A DNA stretch of 64,000 nt, taken from Rhodococcus_G sp042754225. GTDB taxonomy: Bacteria > Actinomycetota > Actinomycetes > Mycobacteriales > Mycobacteriaceae. The stretch covers positions 67,044-131,043 of the forward strand of contig NZ_JBHZAH010000001.1 of the NCBI RefSeq assembly GCF_042754225.1, written 5' to 3'. A model generated the notes under the pieces. It was not told where the DNA came from, did no database searches, and saw nothing but the letters and a program-made list of their open reading frames with translations. Of the stretch, positions 34,544 to 42,571 are shown in pieces (the stretch's first letter is position 1; every line of letters starts with the position of its first letter). The position numbers and the translations under genes were made by a program.

Positions 34544-35104
34544 TCAGTGTCGGGCGGGTGGAGGTGAATCCCCGGTGGCTGCGGCGGCAGCGTATTGCTG
34601 GTGTCGACGACGGAAACGTTCTCGGTGTCCTCGCCACATTTCGGCGTCCACCGCTGCCTCGGCCTCCTGCTGTTGCCGAGAGCGGCGCCGGGCCAGCGCC
34701 ACACCGATTCGGGCGGCCGCGCTTCGTTGGCGAAGAGCGGACGCGCGTGCCGTTGCGGCGTTGTCGTCGAGCAGGCGGCCCGCCGTGGAGTCGAGGTCGA
34801 CGAGGAGTCGTTCGAAGGCCAAGCGGAGCGTCGCAGCCTGATTCAGGTGGGAGACCCCGAAGTCCTCGATGAGCTGGAGCGGGAACTGCATTGCCTCGTA
34901 CGGGACTCTGAGGAGAACCATCGGCCCGGGAAATCTGGCGGGGCCGGGGTTCGTGGTCTCCTGACGTGGGGGATCGTCTCCGATCACCTGCTTCTCGCTC
35001 GACACCCGAGGTGACTGCTCGTAGGCCATCAGGCCCAGATAGTCGTGGGCCTCCACCAGGCGCCTGAATTCCTCGTCGCGGTGGTGTTTGTCCAGATCGA
35101 CCAT
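34544..35104 (-). CDS. Hypothetical cytoplasmic protein
   Basis: A 186-residue protein with a good ribosome site (AGAAGGGACGAC) before the ATG. The N-terminal half opens MVDLDKHHRDEEFRRLVEAHDY and contains MVLLRVPYEAMQFPLQLIEDFG. The C-terminal half is an Arg/Ala-rich helix with likely coiled coil (RRRSRQQQEAEAAVDAE). No family is recognised. It lies before the SigF-promoter-driven small gene in the same direction. Confidence 0.6.
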   Translation of the reverse strand: MVDLDKHHRDEEFRRLVEAHDYLGLMAYEQSPRVSSEKQVIGDDPPRQETTNPGPARFPGPMVLLRVPYEAMQFPLQLIEDFGVSHLNQAATLRLAFERLLVDLDSTAGRLLDDNAATARASALRQRSAAARIGVALARRRSRQQQEAEAAVDAEMWRGHRERFRRRHQQYAAAAATGDSPPPARH

Positions 35105-35444
35105 GTCGTCCCTTCTGGTGACCCCCGGGCACGATTCAGGTTAACGCCGATCGGCTGGTTTCGGCGCCATTGACGGGACACGAATGTCGCTACCGGCCGG
35201 TCACCACATTTGTGCTGGCGCGGCCGGATGACGCCCGGCGACCGAGCTTTCGCGACAGCGCGTCACCGTGACCCGTCGCCAATGACGACGACCAGTTCTT
35301 CGAGGGTCTGGTGTGGGCGCGACCGCCAATCAGCGTGCGCGACTGCGTAACACCGGCCCGAACGGGACACGCGCACGTGCGGCCACCTCCTGCTCTGTCG
35401 CGCCGAGTCGCTGCCCACCGTGGTCGGGCAGGGCACGGACGGGG
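35105..35444. other. Non-coding or degraded stretch
   Basis: No frame carries a recognisable domain with a start signal. It is continuous with the degraded methyltransferase fragment to its right, so the missing C-terminal half of that gene may once have lain here. Confidence 0.5.
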
Positions 35445-35590
35445 AATTGGCGAGTACCCCTGTCCCAGTGCAGAAGTCAAGCACGGTGGACCCGTCCGGG
35501 AGTCGATTTCGGACAGCACGGACGTGGGCAGCCAAGTATCCTGCTGCCGGCGGTAGACGCCCGGCACACGGATGAGTGCGTCGAGAATTC
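35445..35590 (-). pseudogene. HemK-like methyltransferase, N-terminal remnant with frameshift
   Basis: Two minus-strand frames together match the start of a class I SAM methyltransferase. One reads RVPGVYRRQQDTWLPTSVL (family GVY.PQ.DT.LL..AL), and the adjacent frame continues GSTVLDFCTGTGVLANS (SAM motif I). The switch between them lies near 35500-35530. The NPPY motif and the rest of the domain are absent. This is a truncated, frameshifted remnant. Confidence 0.6.
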
Positions 35591-35784
35591 TCGACCGGGA
35601 GGGAGCAACGGCGCCGCCCGATCGCGAAGGGGCGGACGATGCTTCGAAGACCCGCCTGGACCGAGGGGTGTCCCCAACGATCTTCACAGCGTCATTCCCG
35701 AACCGGAGGGCCCGGATGCGGCGGTTGAGGCGCCGGGGGTATCGGATCGGGCTCCGGGCCGGGGGCCGGCGTGGGTGAGGGACG

Positions 35785-36423
35785 TTACGGACCCGGCGGG
35801 ATCTCGTCGCGGCCACCTCGATGCTGTTCGAGCAGCGTGCGCGCCATTCCCTGGGCGCGCCGCGCGGCGTCCGCGTCGCCCTCGACCGCAGCAATGATCG
35901 ATCCCTTCATGAGGATGTGCCACGAGCGGGCAAACCCCTCCGGGTCGTCGAGGCCCGCGCGTTGAGCACGTTTGCGTAGGACACCGCGGATCGTTTCGAG
36001 GTGAGTGATGCAGGCCCGGCCGGGGACGCTCTCGGGGCCCATCTCGAGCAGTACGTTGATGAACGAGCAGCCATCGAAGTGGGCGCTGTCGCTGAACAGG
36101 TCGTCGAAGACGTCGAAGATCGCGAGGAGTTGCTGCTCCGGGGTCTCTCCGCGGGCGCGGGACTGCGCATCCACGAGGGCGAACGTCCACCTCGCCTCGC
36201 GGCGTTCGAGGAATGCCAGGACCAGCTCGTTCTTGGTGCGGAAATGCTGATACAGCGTCGCTTTCGCCACGCCGGACGTTGCGATGATCTCGTTGATACC
36301 GACATCCCGGATCCCCCGGCTGGAAAACAGGCGGTAAGCCGTGTCGAGGATGCGTTCTCGTGCACCACCCGGCCCGGTTCGCGGGGTGTCGAGCAGCCCA
36401 GTCACAGGTTCCAGGGTACTCAT
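35785..36423 (-). CDS. TetR family transcriptional regulator
   Basis: A 212-residue TetR protein. The helix-turn-helix is VGINEIIATSGVAKATLYQHF, followed by RTKNELVLAFLERREARW, typical of the TetR_C group related to AcrR. A perfect 12-bp palindrome 16 bp upstream is a probable self-operator. No divergent partner gene with a clear link is adjacent; the next gene on the plus strand is the STAS protein. Confidence 0.88.
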   Translation of the reverse strand: MSTLEPVTGLLDTPRTGPGGARERILDTAYRLFSSRGIRDVGINEIIATSGVAKATLYQHFRTKNELVLAFLERREARWTFALVDAQSRARGETPEQQLLAIFDVFDDLFSDSAHFDGCSFINVLLEMGPESVPGRACITHLETIRGVLRKRAQRAGLDDPEGFARSWHILMKGSIIAAVEGDADAARRAQGMARTLLEQHRGGRDEIPPGP

Positions 36424-36438
36424 CGAGTGCCTGGTGTA

Positions 36439-36450
36439 CAGACCGGTCTG
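36439..36450. promoter_or_regulatory. Palindrome, probable TetR operator
   Basis: CAGACCGGTCTG is perfectly self-complementary and begins 16 bp upstream of the TetR start codon. The core AGACCGGTCT resembles many TetR-family operators. Confidence 0.55.
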
Positions 36451-36611
36451 GGCGTGCTAGAACGGTAAGTGGTTGAGAGCACAGCCGGACCTGTTCGCGC
36501 GAGCCATGACCTAGTCGGCCCGACGGGCAATCGTGCACATGTGGACTCCTTTCCCACGTCGTCGCACGCAGCGCGCGCATGGAAACCTCATCTATTTCCT
36601 GGAGGTTCGCG

Positions 36612-37028
36612 ATGATTGCTGCCACCACTCTCGAACGCAGACCGGCTCCGCATCCCGACCGTCCGTTCTTTCGCCCGCCCGATCGCGACGGCTGCTGTCA
36701 CACCGCGATCGTCAGCGTCGGCGGCGATCTCGACGCGACGAGCATCGGGCAGTTCCGGCAGGTACTCGACCTCGCCTTGTCGACCTGCTATCACAGGGTG
36801 GTGATCGACCTGTCCGCGGCGGATTTCGTCAGCATCGCGGCGGCGGCCCAGCTGGGAGAGGCGAAGCGACAGGCCCTTCGTTCGCGCCTCGACCTGACGC
36901 TCGTCTCCGGACCACCAGCGGTAGAACATGTCTTGCGGGTCACCGGCATTCGCGATCTCTTCCGGTACCACTCGTCGATCCGGTCGGCGGTGGCGCCCTC
37001 GACCGGGGATGCGGTGGGCACGGACTGA
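36612..37028 (+). CDS. STAS-domain protein, anti-sigma factor antagonist-like
   Basis: A 138-residue single STAS domain (VSVGGDLDATSIGQFRQVLD ... LDLTLVSGPPAVEHVLRVTGI). Family members bind anti-sigma kinases and release the sigma factor when unphosphorylated. The usual phospho-site (D.SG around IDSSGL) is replaced by VSIAAAAQLG, so the common phospho-switch appears lost, as in M. tuberculosis RsfA. I choose the ATG at 36612 because GGAGG lies 6 nt upstream; an upstream ATG at 36579 has none. It lies 350 bp before the anti-sigma and SigF genes and is probably part of the same circuit. Confidence 0.85.
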   Translation: MIAATTLERRPAPHPDRPFFRPPDRDGCCHTAIVSVGGDLDATSIGQFRQVLDLALSTCYHRVVIDLSAADFVSIAAAAQLGEAKRQALRSRLDLTLVSGPPAVEHVLRVTGIRDLFRYHSSIRSAVAPSTGDAVGTD

Positions 37029-37068
37029 ACGCCCATCCCTGATTCGGCGAGAGCCCGCGACGCGGTGC

Positions 37069-37094
37069 GTTTGCCGCGACGCCGGACGGGGTAT
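37069..37094 (+). promoter_or_regulatory. SigF-type promoter upstream of the DUF6131-rsbW-sigF unit
   Basis: GTTT (37069-37072), 16-bp spacer, GGGTAT (37089-37094): a full match to the SigF form. It lies 41 bp before the small membrane gene and 280 bp before the anti-sigma gene, so it could give SigF positive feedback. Confidence 0.78.
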
Positions 37095-37134
37095 CTCGAC
37101 TCGAGGTGAACCGCGTAACCGATAGGAGTCCGCC

Positions 37135-37290
37135 ATGATCATTCTCGGAGTCATCTTGTTGATCATCGGGTTCGTGTTCGGGATCCCGATCCTGTGGACC
37201 GTCGGCATCGTCTTGCTCGTGATCGGGCTGATCCTGATGCTGCTCGGCGCGTCCGGGCGTGCGGTGGGCGGACGTAGGCACTACTACTGA
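37135..37290 (+). CDS. DUF6131-like small membrane protein
   Basis: A 51-residue protein made of two hydrophobic helices (MIILGVILLIIGFVFG and TVGIVLLVIGLILMLLG) ending GRRHYY. Small proteins of this form are frequent in actinobacteria and often stress-induced. ATG at 37135 follows TAGGAGTC. SigF-type promoter immediately upstream. Function unknown. Confidence 0.85.
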   Translation: MIILGVILLIIGFVFGIPILWTVGIVLLVIGLILMLLGASGRAVGGRRHYY

Positions 37291-37376
37291 TCAGACGAAC
37301 GGGGACTGGAGCTGCTGCGGTCTGGGTAGTTGAGGGGCGCCCCACGGCTGCATTCGATCAGGTGAAGGGAGTGCCG

Positions 37377-37808
37377 ATGTCGGAACCCCTCGGGTCGGGG
37401 CCGCGCGCTGCGGAACTGGGCGCCCCCGTCGAAGTGCGCGTCGCAGCCGAGCTGGCGCAGCTCCCGGTGCTGCGCGCGATGGCCGAGACGATCACGCTGC
37501 TCAGCGAGTTCAACCTCGACGAGATCTCCGACGTCACGCTCGCGGTCGATCAGATCTGCTCGGATCTGATCGCCGACGCGGTCGCCGGAGCAGAGCTGGT
37601 GTGTCGCTTTCAGCTGACGGACGGGGTCCTGAACGTTGCCGTCTCGACGAACACGCGCACGGCCGACACACCCGACCGGCAGGGCTTCGGCTGGCACGTC
37701 CTTCGTACCCTGACCGATTCGATCGCGGTCACCCGGGAGGCACTGGCCACATCGGGCCCCGGTTACCACACCACCGTCGAGCTCTCGAAGGCCAAGGGCG
37801 GCGAGTAG
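37377..37808 (+). CDS. Anti-sigma factor, RsbW/UsfX-like
   Basis: A 143-residue GHKL-type protein that should bind and inhibit SigF. LAVDQICSDLI stands where the ATP-binding N-box normally lies and has Asp in place of the Asn. UsfX of M. tuberculosis also lacks this Asn, and GFGWHVLRTLTDSI matches UsfX WHVL. Kinase activity is therefore doubtful, and regulation may rest on partner binding. ATG at 37377 follows GAAGGGA. Its stop overlaps the preferred start of sigF. Confidence 0.85.
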   Translation: MSEPLGSGPRAAELGAPVEVRVAAELAQLPVLRAMAETITLLSEFNLDEISDVTLAVDQICSDLIADAVAGAELVCRFQLTDGVLNVAVSTNTRTADTPDRQGFGWHVLRTLTDSIAVTREALATSGPGYHTTVELSKAKGGE

Positions 37809-38626
37809 TGCAGCTCGGTCGAGCCGAACGCGAACGGCCCACGAGGTCAGTGACCGACGACTACGCCGACGTCGCCGTTCTGTTCGAGCGTGCTGCCGAT
37901 CTCGGTGCCGGCGATGGCGAGTCCGTGCGCGAGGAGATCATCGCGCGATGCCTGCCTCTCGCCGAGCACATCGCCAGGCGGTTCAGCGGCAGGGGCGAAC
38001 CCTACGACGACCTGGTGCAGGTCGCGAGGCTCGGACTGGTGAACGCGGTGGACCGGTTCGACGTCGGCCGCGGATCGGACTTCGTGTCGTTCGCGGTGCC
38101 GACGATCATGGGTGAGGTCCGTAGGCATTTCCGCGACACCGGATGGGCGATGCGCGTGCCCCGCCGGATGAAGGAACTGCACCTGCGGATCACGAAGGCG
38201 GTTCCGGCGCTGTCACAGCGGTACGGTCGCGCACCGACGGCGGGGGAGATCGCGGCCGAGCTGGGCATCGGCGTCGCCGAGGTGTCCGAGGGCCTGATCG
38301 CGGGCAGCGCCTACCGGACGACGTCCATCGACGCGCCGGTCGCCGGCCGGGGACTCGACGTTCCGCTGGTGGAAACGCTCGGAGCCGAGGACGACTCGCT
38401 GGAGATGGTCGAGGAGTTCACGGCGGTCGCCCCGGCCCTCGCACGACTCCCCGAACGCGAGCGCACGATTCTGGCCCTGCGGTTCTACGGGTCGCTGACG
38501 CAGACTCAGATAGCCGATCGGCTCGGGATTTCGCAGATGCACGTGTCGCGCATCCTGTCCAGGACGCTGAGGGACCTGCGCGAGGAGTTGACCGGGGACC
38601 GCGACCGGCCCACGGCGGCGAACTAG
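37808..38626 (+). CDS. sigF: Group 3 sigma factor SigF
   Basis: A 272-residue SigF/SigB-type sigma factor. Region 2 contains DDLVQVARLGLVNAVDRFDV and FAVPTIMGEVRRHFRD; region 3 contains YGRAPTAGEIAAELGIGVAEV; region 4 contains TQTQIADRLGISQMHVSRIL. These match M. tuberculosis SigF closely. The GTG at 37808 overlaps the anti-sigma stop (TAGTG); a GTG at 37850 is the alternative. It should transcribe the GTTT-N16-GGGTA promoters found around it. Confidence 0.95.
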   Translation: MQLGRAERERPTRSVTDDYADVAVLFERAADLGAGDGESVREEIIARCLPLAEHIARRFSGRGEPYDDLVQVARLGLVNAVDRFDVGRGSDFVSFAVPTIMGEVRRHFRDTGWAMRVPRRMKELHLRITKAVPALSQRYGRAPTAGEIAAELGIGVAEVSEGLIAGSAYRTTSIDAPVAGRGLDVPLVETLGAEDDSLEMVEEFTAVAPALARLPERERTILALRFYGSLTQTQIADRLGISQMHVSRILSRTLRDLREELTGDRDRPTAAN

Positions 38627-39822
38627 TTGCGGTCCAGTTGCGGCAACACGGTCTCGCGCGCGAGCAGCAGCACGGCCGCGGCGACAGGGATTGCGAGCAG
38701 CGCACCGACGATACCGAGCAGCGCGCCGCCGATCAGGACCGCGACCACCGTCACCAGGGGCGGCACCTTGACCGTCCTGCCGATGATCCTCGGCACGAGG
38801 AGGTAGTCCTCGAACAGTCGCAGGGCGATGAAGAAGGCGACCGTCGCGAGTGACACCGGCAGCGACACGGTCAGGGCGACGAGCGCGACGACGACGCCGG
38901 CGAGGGTCGACCCGACGATCGGGATCAGGTCCAGCACGGCGACCAGCACCGCCAGCAGCAGCGGATAGGGAACTCCGAAGCCGATCAGCCACCCGAATGT
39001 GAGTACGGCCGTGATCAGCGAGATCAGGAGGTTGCCCAGGACGTATCCGCCGACCTTGGCGAAGATCTCGTCGCCGATGAGGATCGTGCGCGGCCGTCGT
39101 GAGCTCGGTGCCAGTCGGTACAACGACGAGCGGAGCCGGGCGAAGTCCGCGAGCAGGTACGCGGTGAGAACGACGACAACCACCGTCCCGGTCACCGCGC
39201 CGAGCACGATCTTCCCGGCGCCGACGATCCCACCGACCACACCGGGGACGGAACCGCCGCCGACCGCCTGCTGGAGTTGGTCCTGCAGGTGAAGTCGGCT
39301 GTCGAGTTCATCGACAGCCGGATAGCGCTGCCGAAGGTGATGGAGGTAGTCGGGTGCGTTGTGGACCAGGTTGGTGCCCTGATCCACAACCGGGGGGATA
39401 GCGGCAGCCAGGAATGCGGCGAGCATTCCGAAGGCCACGACGAACACCACGGTCACGGCAGCCCATCGGGGAAACCCATGTCGCACAAGCCAAGAGACCG
39501 CCGGTTCCAGTCCAATCGCCAGAAACGCGGCGATCGCGATGAGCACGAGAACGCCTCGCGCGGCGATCAGCACTTCGATGAGGCCATAGGTGACCGCCAC
39601 TCCCGCGGCAGCGGCCATGCCGATCATGAACGGTGAGCGGCGGTCGAACGGTGCGCCTGCCGTACCCAACGGATGTGTGGGCGAGCTGATCCGGGCCGCG
39701 CCCCGTTCGGCCGCGACGATGTTGTCGCCCTCCGTGTCCGAATGCGGCTGTCCGACGTAGTCGCGGTGGCCTTCCGCGGCGTCGTCGTCACGGGGCGACG
39801 ACCCGGCCTCCGAGTCTCGCAT
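38623..39822 (-). CDS. AI-2E family (PerM/YdiK-like) membrane transporter
   Basis: A 399-residue integral membrane protein with about eight helices. Family features include AVSWLVRHGFPRWAAVTVVF, the long central region and the C-terminal PLLLAVLVAVLDLIPIVGSTLAG plus RLFEDYLLVPRIIGR. The family covers AI-2 exporters and Na+/H+ antiporters, so the substrate cannot be assigned. An N-terminal charged tail of about 60 residues precedes the first helix. It starts 9 bp after the csbD stop and is probably transcribed from the csbD SigF promoter. Its stop overlaps sigF by 4 bp, convergent. Confidence 0.88.
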   Translation of the reverse strand: MRDSEAGSSPRDDDAAEGHRDYVGQPHSDTEGDNIVAAERGAARISSPTHPLGTAGAPFDRRSPFMIGMAAAAGVAVTYGLIEVLIAARGVLVLIAIAAFLAIGLEPAVSWLVRHGFPRWAAVTVVFVVAFGMLAAFLAAAIPPVVDQGTNLVHNAPDYLHHLRQRYPAVDELDSRLHLQDQLQQAVGGGSVPGVVGGIVGAGKIVLGAVTGTVVVVVLTAYLLADFARLRSSLYRLAPSSRRPRTILIGDEIFAKVGGYVLGNLLISLITAVLTFGWLIGFGVPYPLLLAVLVAVLDLIPIVGSTLAGVVVALVALTVSLPVSLATVAFFIALRLFEDYLLVPRIIGRTVKVPPLVTVVAVLIGGALLGIVGALLAIPVAAAVLLLARETVLPQLDRN

Positions 39823-39830
39823 CGGAGTGG

Positions 39831-40004
39831 TCAGTCCTTGAATACGTCCTTGACCTTCTCGCCCGCCTGCTTGAGGTTTCCCTTGGCACGGTCCTTCTGT
39901 CCCTCGGCCTCGGTGTCGGTGTCGCCGGTTGCCTTGCCGATCTTCTCCTTGGCCGATCCTGCCAGCTCTTCGGCCTTGTTCTTGGCCTTGTCGACGGCTC
40001 CCAT
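39831..40004 (-). CDS. CsbD-like stress protein
   Basis: A 57-residue CsbD-family protein (MGAVDKAKNKAEELAGSAKE ... EGQKDRAKGNLKQAGEK). CsbD proteins are classic general-stress genes under SigB-type sigma factors. Ribosome site GAAGGAGCAG lies before the ATG. A SigF-type promoter lies 68 bp upstream, and the AI-2E transporter follows 8 bp after the stop. Confidence 0.92.
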   Translation of the reverse strand: MGAVDKAKNKAEELAGSAKEKIGKATGDTDTEAEGQKDRAKGNLKQAGEKVKDVFKD

Positions 40005-40071
40005 GGTCTGCTCCTTCGCGGTTCGAGCTGCGCGGTTGCAGCGTCGGTGAGTTGTGTTGCGTGGACCCGTG

Positions 40072-40097
40072 GTACCCCGTCGTGGCTGTCGGGAAAC
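40072..40097 (-). promoter_or_regulatory. SigF-type promoter of csbD-AI-2E transporter
   Basis: Minus strand: GTTT (40094-40097), 16-bp spacer, GGGTAC (40072-40077). The -10 is one base from GGGTAT. Confidence 0.75.
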
Positions 40098-40130
40098 AAC
40101 GCCGCCGGGAGGATTTCGTCGCATGGACAC

Positions 40131-40155
40131 GTTTCGAACCGCGGGATGCGGGCAT
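40131..40155 (+). promoter_or_regulatory. Possible SigF-type promoter toward the broken YbdK gene
   Basis: GTTT (40131-40134), 15-bp spacer, GGGCAT (40150-40155). One base departs from GGGTAT. It is divergent from the csbD promoter 34 bp away. Confidence 0.5.
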
Positions 40156-40211
40156 CCCCCCGGCATGGGCCTGAAACGGGCCGACGGCTCCGGCAGTCGG
40201 CAGGAGGGGGC

Positions 40212-40956
40212 ACGGCGTCCACGGTTCCGTCGGTGGGGGTCGAGGAGGAGTTCCTGCTCGTCGATCCGGAGAGCGGCGAGCCGTGCATGCGGAACGTCGC
40301 TGTCGCGTCGACCGCCGCGAATCTCGGCGCCGATCTCCAGTTGGAACTTTCCCAGTGTCAGGTCGAGACCAATTCGGCGGTGTGCACAGACGCCCGAGCG
40401 TTGCGGGCGTTACGAATCGGTGGTGGCGACGATGGTCGACTCGGGCCTGGTCCTCGACGAGCGAATGGTCTATTGGGACGTTCGACCGTCGTGTCACCTT
40501 CCCACCGTCGAGGTCAGGGTGTGCGACGTACAGCAGACGGTCGACGAGGCCGTCCTGCTGGCCACGCTGATTCGGGCCCTGGTTATGACCGCACTGCGGT
40601 CGATTGCAGGCGGCAACGGGCCCCCGGTTGCACGGTTCGAGATTCTGCAGGCGGCAAACTGGCTCGCGGCCCGAGACGGATTGCGCGGCCAGGGAATCGA
40701 CCCACGCAGCGCGCGCTCCGTCTCCGCCGCCAGCCTGCTGGACATGCTCGTCGGCCACTGCCGTGATTCCCTATACGAACTCGGCGACTACCACTGGGTT
40801 CGGACCATGCTGGACCGTCAGCTCGAGCACGGCAACGGCGCGATCTGGCAGCGCGACGCGCTGCGGCGATACCGGGACCCGAGGCAGCTCGTGCTGCTGC
40901 TGGCGAAACGAACCCTCGAGGACAATGCACATCTGTCCCAGGAGGAACAGTTGTGA
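40212..40956 (+). pseudogene. YbdK-type glutamate-cysteine ligase/carboxylate-amine ligase, internally deleted
   Basis: The 5' part reads VGVEEEFLLVDPESGEP and ELSQCQVETNSAVCTDARAL, the start of a GCS2/YbdK ligase. Near 40411 the frame shifts and jumps to YESVVATMVDSGLVLDERMV and YWDVRPSCHLPTVEVRVCDV, which belongs about 145 residues further on. The C-terminus (RRYRDPRQLVLLLAKRTLED) is intact. The ATP-binding centre is therefore missing and the frames do not join. Intact relatives are about 370 residues. The 3' frame could still make a C-terminal fragment from an internal start, but not a ligase. Confidence 0.8.
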
Positions 40957-40976
40957 CGACTTGAACAGGAGCCGAA

Positions 40977-41390
40977 ATGGACACCACCACCACGATCATC
41001 TGGATCGTTGTTGCTGTCGTCGTCGTTGTCGTGGCTGTCGCACCCGTCTGGGTGCTGGCACGCCGGCGCACCCAACAACGACGCGACGAGGCGACGACCA
41101 TTCGTGACAAGGCGACGGAGCAGTCGTTCAAGGTCGGGCAGCGTGAAGCACTGGCCGACGAGACGGCGGCCAAGGCGCGCGTGGCGGCCGCGGAGGCGGA
41201 CGCGAAGTCGGCCGAGGCGAAGCGACTGCAGGAACGGGCCGCCGAGCGGAGCAATGACGCTTCCACGGCGAGGGAAGAGCTGAACCAGGAATGGGATCGC
41301 GCGGACAAGGTCGATCCGGACCACGACTCGAACACTCCCAGCGGCACAAACGAACACGACGGCGGGCCGCATCCGGGCGGCGACCGATAG
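40977..41390 (+). CDS. Membrane-anchored coiled-coil protein
   Basis: A 137-residue protein with one N-terminal transmembrane helix (IIWIVVAVVVVVVAVAPVWVL) and a charged, Ala-rich coiled coil (RVAAAEADAKSAEAKRLQER). The tail is hydrophilic and disordered (NTPSGTNEHDGGPHPGG). ATG at 40977 follows CAGGAGCCG. Such proteins occur in actinobacterial stress clusters; function unknown. Confidence 0.75.
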   Translation: MDTTTTIIWIVVAVVVVVVAVAPVWVLARRRTQQRRDEATTIRDKATEQSFKVGQREALADETAAKARVAAAEADAKSAEAKRLQERAAERSNDASTAREELNQEWDRADKVDPDHDSNTPSGTNEHDGGPHPGGDR

Positions 41391-41450
41391 CCGGACGGCA
41401 GACCGGTCGCGGCTACTGCGTCGCGGCGGTCGAGTCGTCGTCGGGCCCGA

Positions 41451-41993
41451 TCATCGCCCGCGAATCTGCCAGGGGAGGACCAGCCAGAAGTACGCGAACA
41501 TCAACGCCGTCACCGCCCCGGCGACGGTCGCGACGCTCGGGTTCACGACTGCAGCGGCGATGAGCGTCACCACGCCGGTCATCGCAAGGCCGAGGAGCAC
41601 GAGGCCCGTCAGTGCGAACCGGTGCGCGGTGGCCACGATCGTGCGCAGCTTGCGCTGCCGGAACAGGATTCGATGCATCCCGACCGGCGCGATGAGCAGC
41701 CGAGCACATGACGGTCGCCAGGTACGCGCCGCGTTCGACCGACGACAGTTCATCGAAGCGTGGCTGGAACGGCAGGATCAGCAGGAATCCGGTGAGGAGT
41801 TGACGCCGGTCTGGGCAACCCGCAGTTCCTGCAAGATGCTCGTCCAGTTGCGGTCGAGGCGTTCGGTCTCGGTCTCGTTCCGCTCGCGCCGATGCCACTC
41901 CGCGTCGAGCTCGGGATGGCCGACGGGGATCGAGCGTGTCTCGTCGACCGCCGGCTCCGTGCGGTGGCCACGAACTCGGCCGGACATGGTCAC
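41451..41993 (-). pseudogene. DUF6328 membrane protein broken by two frameshifts
   Basis: Three minus-strand frames in succession rebuild a typical DUF6328 protein. The first is TERLDRNWTSILQELRVAQTGV (41993 to about 41800), then LLTGFLLILPFQPRFDELS to VMCSA (to about 41700), then LLIAPVGMHRILFRQRKLRT through several helices to the stop at 41451. The first shift fits loss of one C after GGCGTC. The second needs one extra or two missing bases near GCTCGG. As written, translation stops after about 71 codons. Upstream start is GTG 41993 or ATG 41987, just after the DUF2231 stop. Confidence 0.75.
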
Positions 41994-41999
41994 TCGTCG

Positions 42000-42536
42000 T
42001 CAGTCGTCCCGGACCTCGAGAGGAAGGGCGGGTTCGGGCGCATTTCCGGCGAACGCGATGTGACCGCCGAGCGCGCCAGCGGCCCCTGCCGCGCCGAGTC
42101 CGAGCACGCTCAGCAGGCCGGCACGGAATCCGGGTGATGCCTTGCGTCGCCGGTAGGACGCGAGCATCAGCAGCGCCGCGACGGTGTTTCCGGCTGCATG
42201 AATCAACCCGGCCCGCCGTTGAGCCGCGTCGCGCAGGGACCAGTCCGCCCAACCGGTCGCCAGCGCGGGCGGCACCGTGACCAGGCCGAACCCGATCATC
42301 CGGCGGGCCGCGACGTGATCGCGAAAAACGATGTCCAGCACCAGGGAGCTCGTCCATGCGCCGAGCGGGGCGGTGACCGTCATCGGATGCACGGGATGTC
42401 CCAGCCAGGCGCCACGCAGGATGCCTGCGATCGGACGGTCGTCGACTCCACGCTGGATGCGGTCGCGCAGCGCATCGCCGACCGGATCGAGCGCTGCAAC
42501 CGACTCGGCGCGTCCCAGTGCGCTTCGAATACTCAT
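42000..42536 (-). CDS. DUF2231 membrane protein
   Basis: A 178-residue integral membrane protein with the family motif LGHPVHPMTVTAPLGAW and about four helices (ending ALGGHIAFAG). The function of DUF2231 proteins is unknown; some relatives sit beside redox or cytochrome genes. There is no ribosome site. The SigF-type -10 ends about 10 bp before the ATG at 42536, so the message is probably leaderless. It is followed closely by the broken DUF6328 gene. Confidence 0.85.
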   Translation of the reverse strand: MSIRSALGRAESVAALDPVGDALRDRIQRGVDDRPIAGILRGAWLGHPVHPMTVTAPLGAWTSSLVLDIVFRDHVAARRMIGFGLVTVPPALATGWADWSLRDAAQRRAGLIHAAGNTVAALLMLASYRRRKASPGFRAGLLSVLGLGAAGAAGALGGHIAFAGNAPEPALPLEVRDD

Positions 42537-42545
42537 GACGAGGGC

Positions 42546-42571
42546 GTACCCGTGTCGGGGCCCGGCGAAAC
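42546..42571 (-). promoter_or_regulatory. SigF-type promoter of the DUF2231 gene
   Basis: Minus strand: GTTT (42568-42571), 16-bp spacer, GGGTAC (42546-42551). The predicted start point falls 3-4 nt before the ATG, which fits a leaderless transcript. Confidence 0.75.

Noticed and set aside
37310..37330. SigF -10 GGGTAG directly before rsbW
   Set aside because: No GTTT at 15-17 bp upstream.
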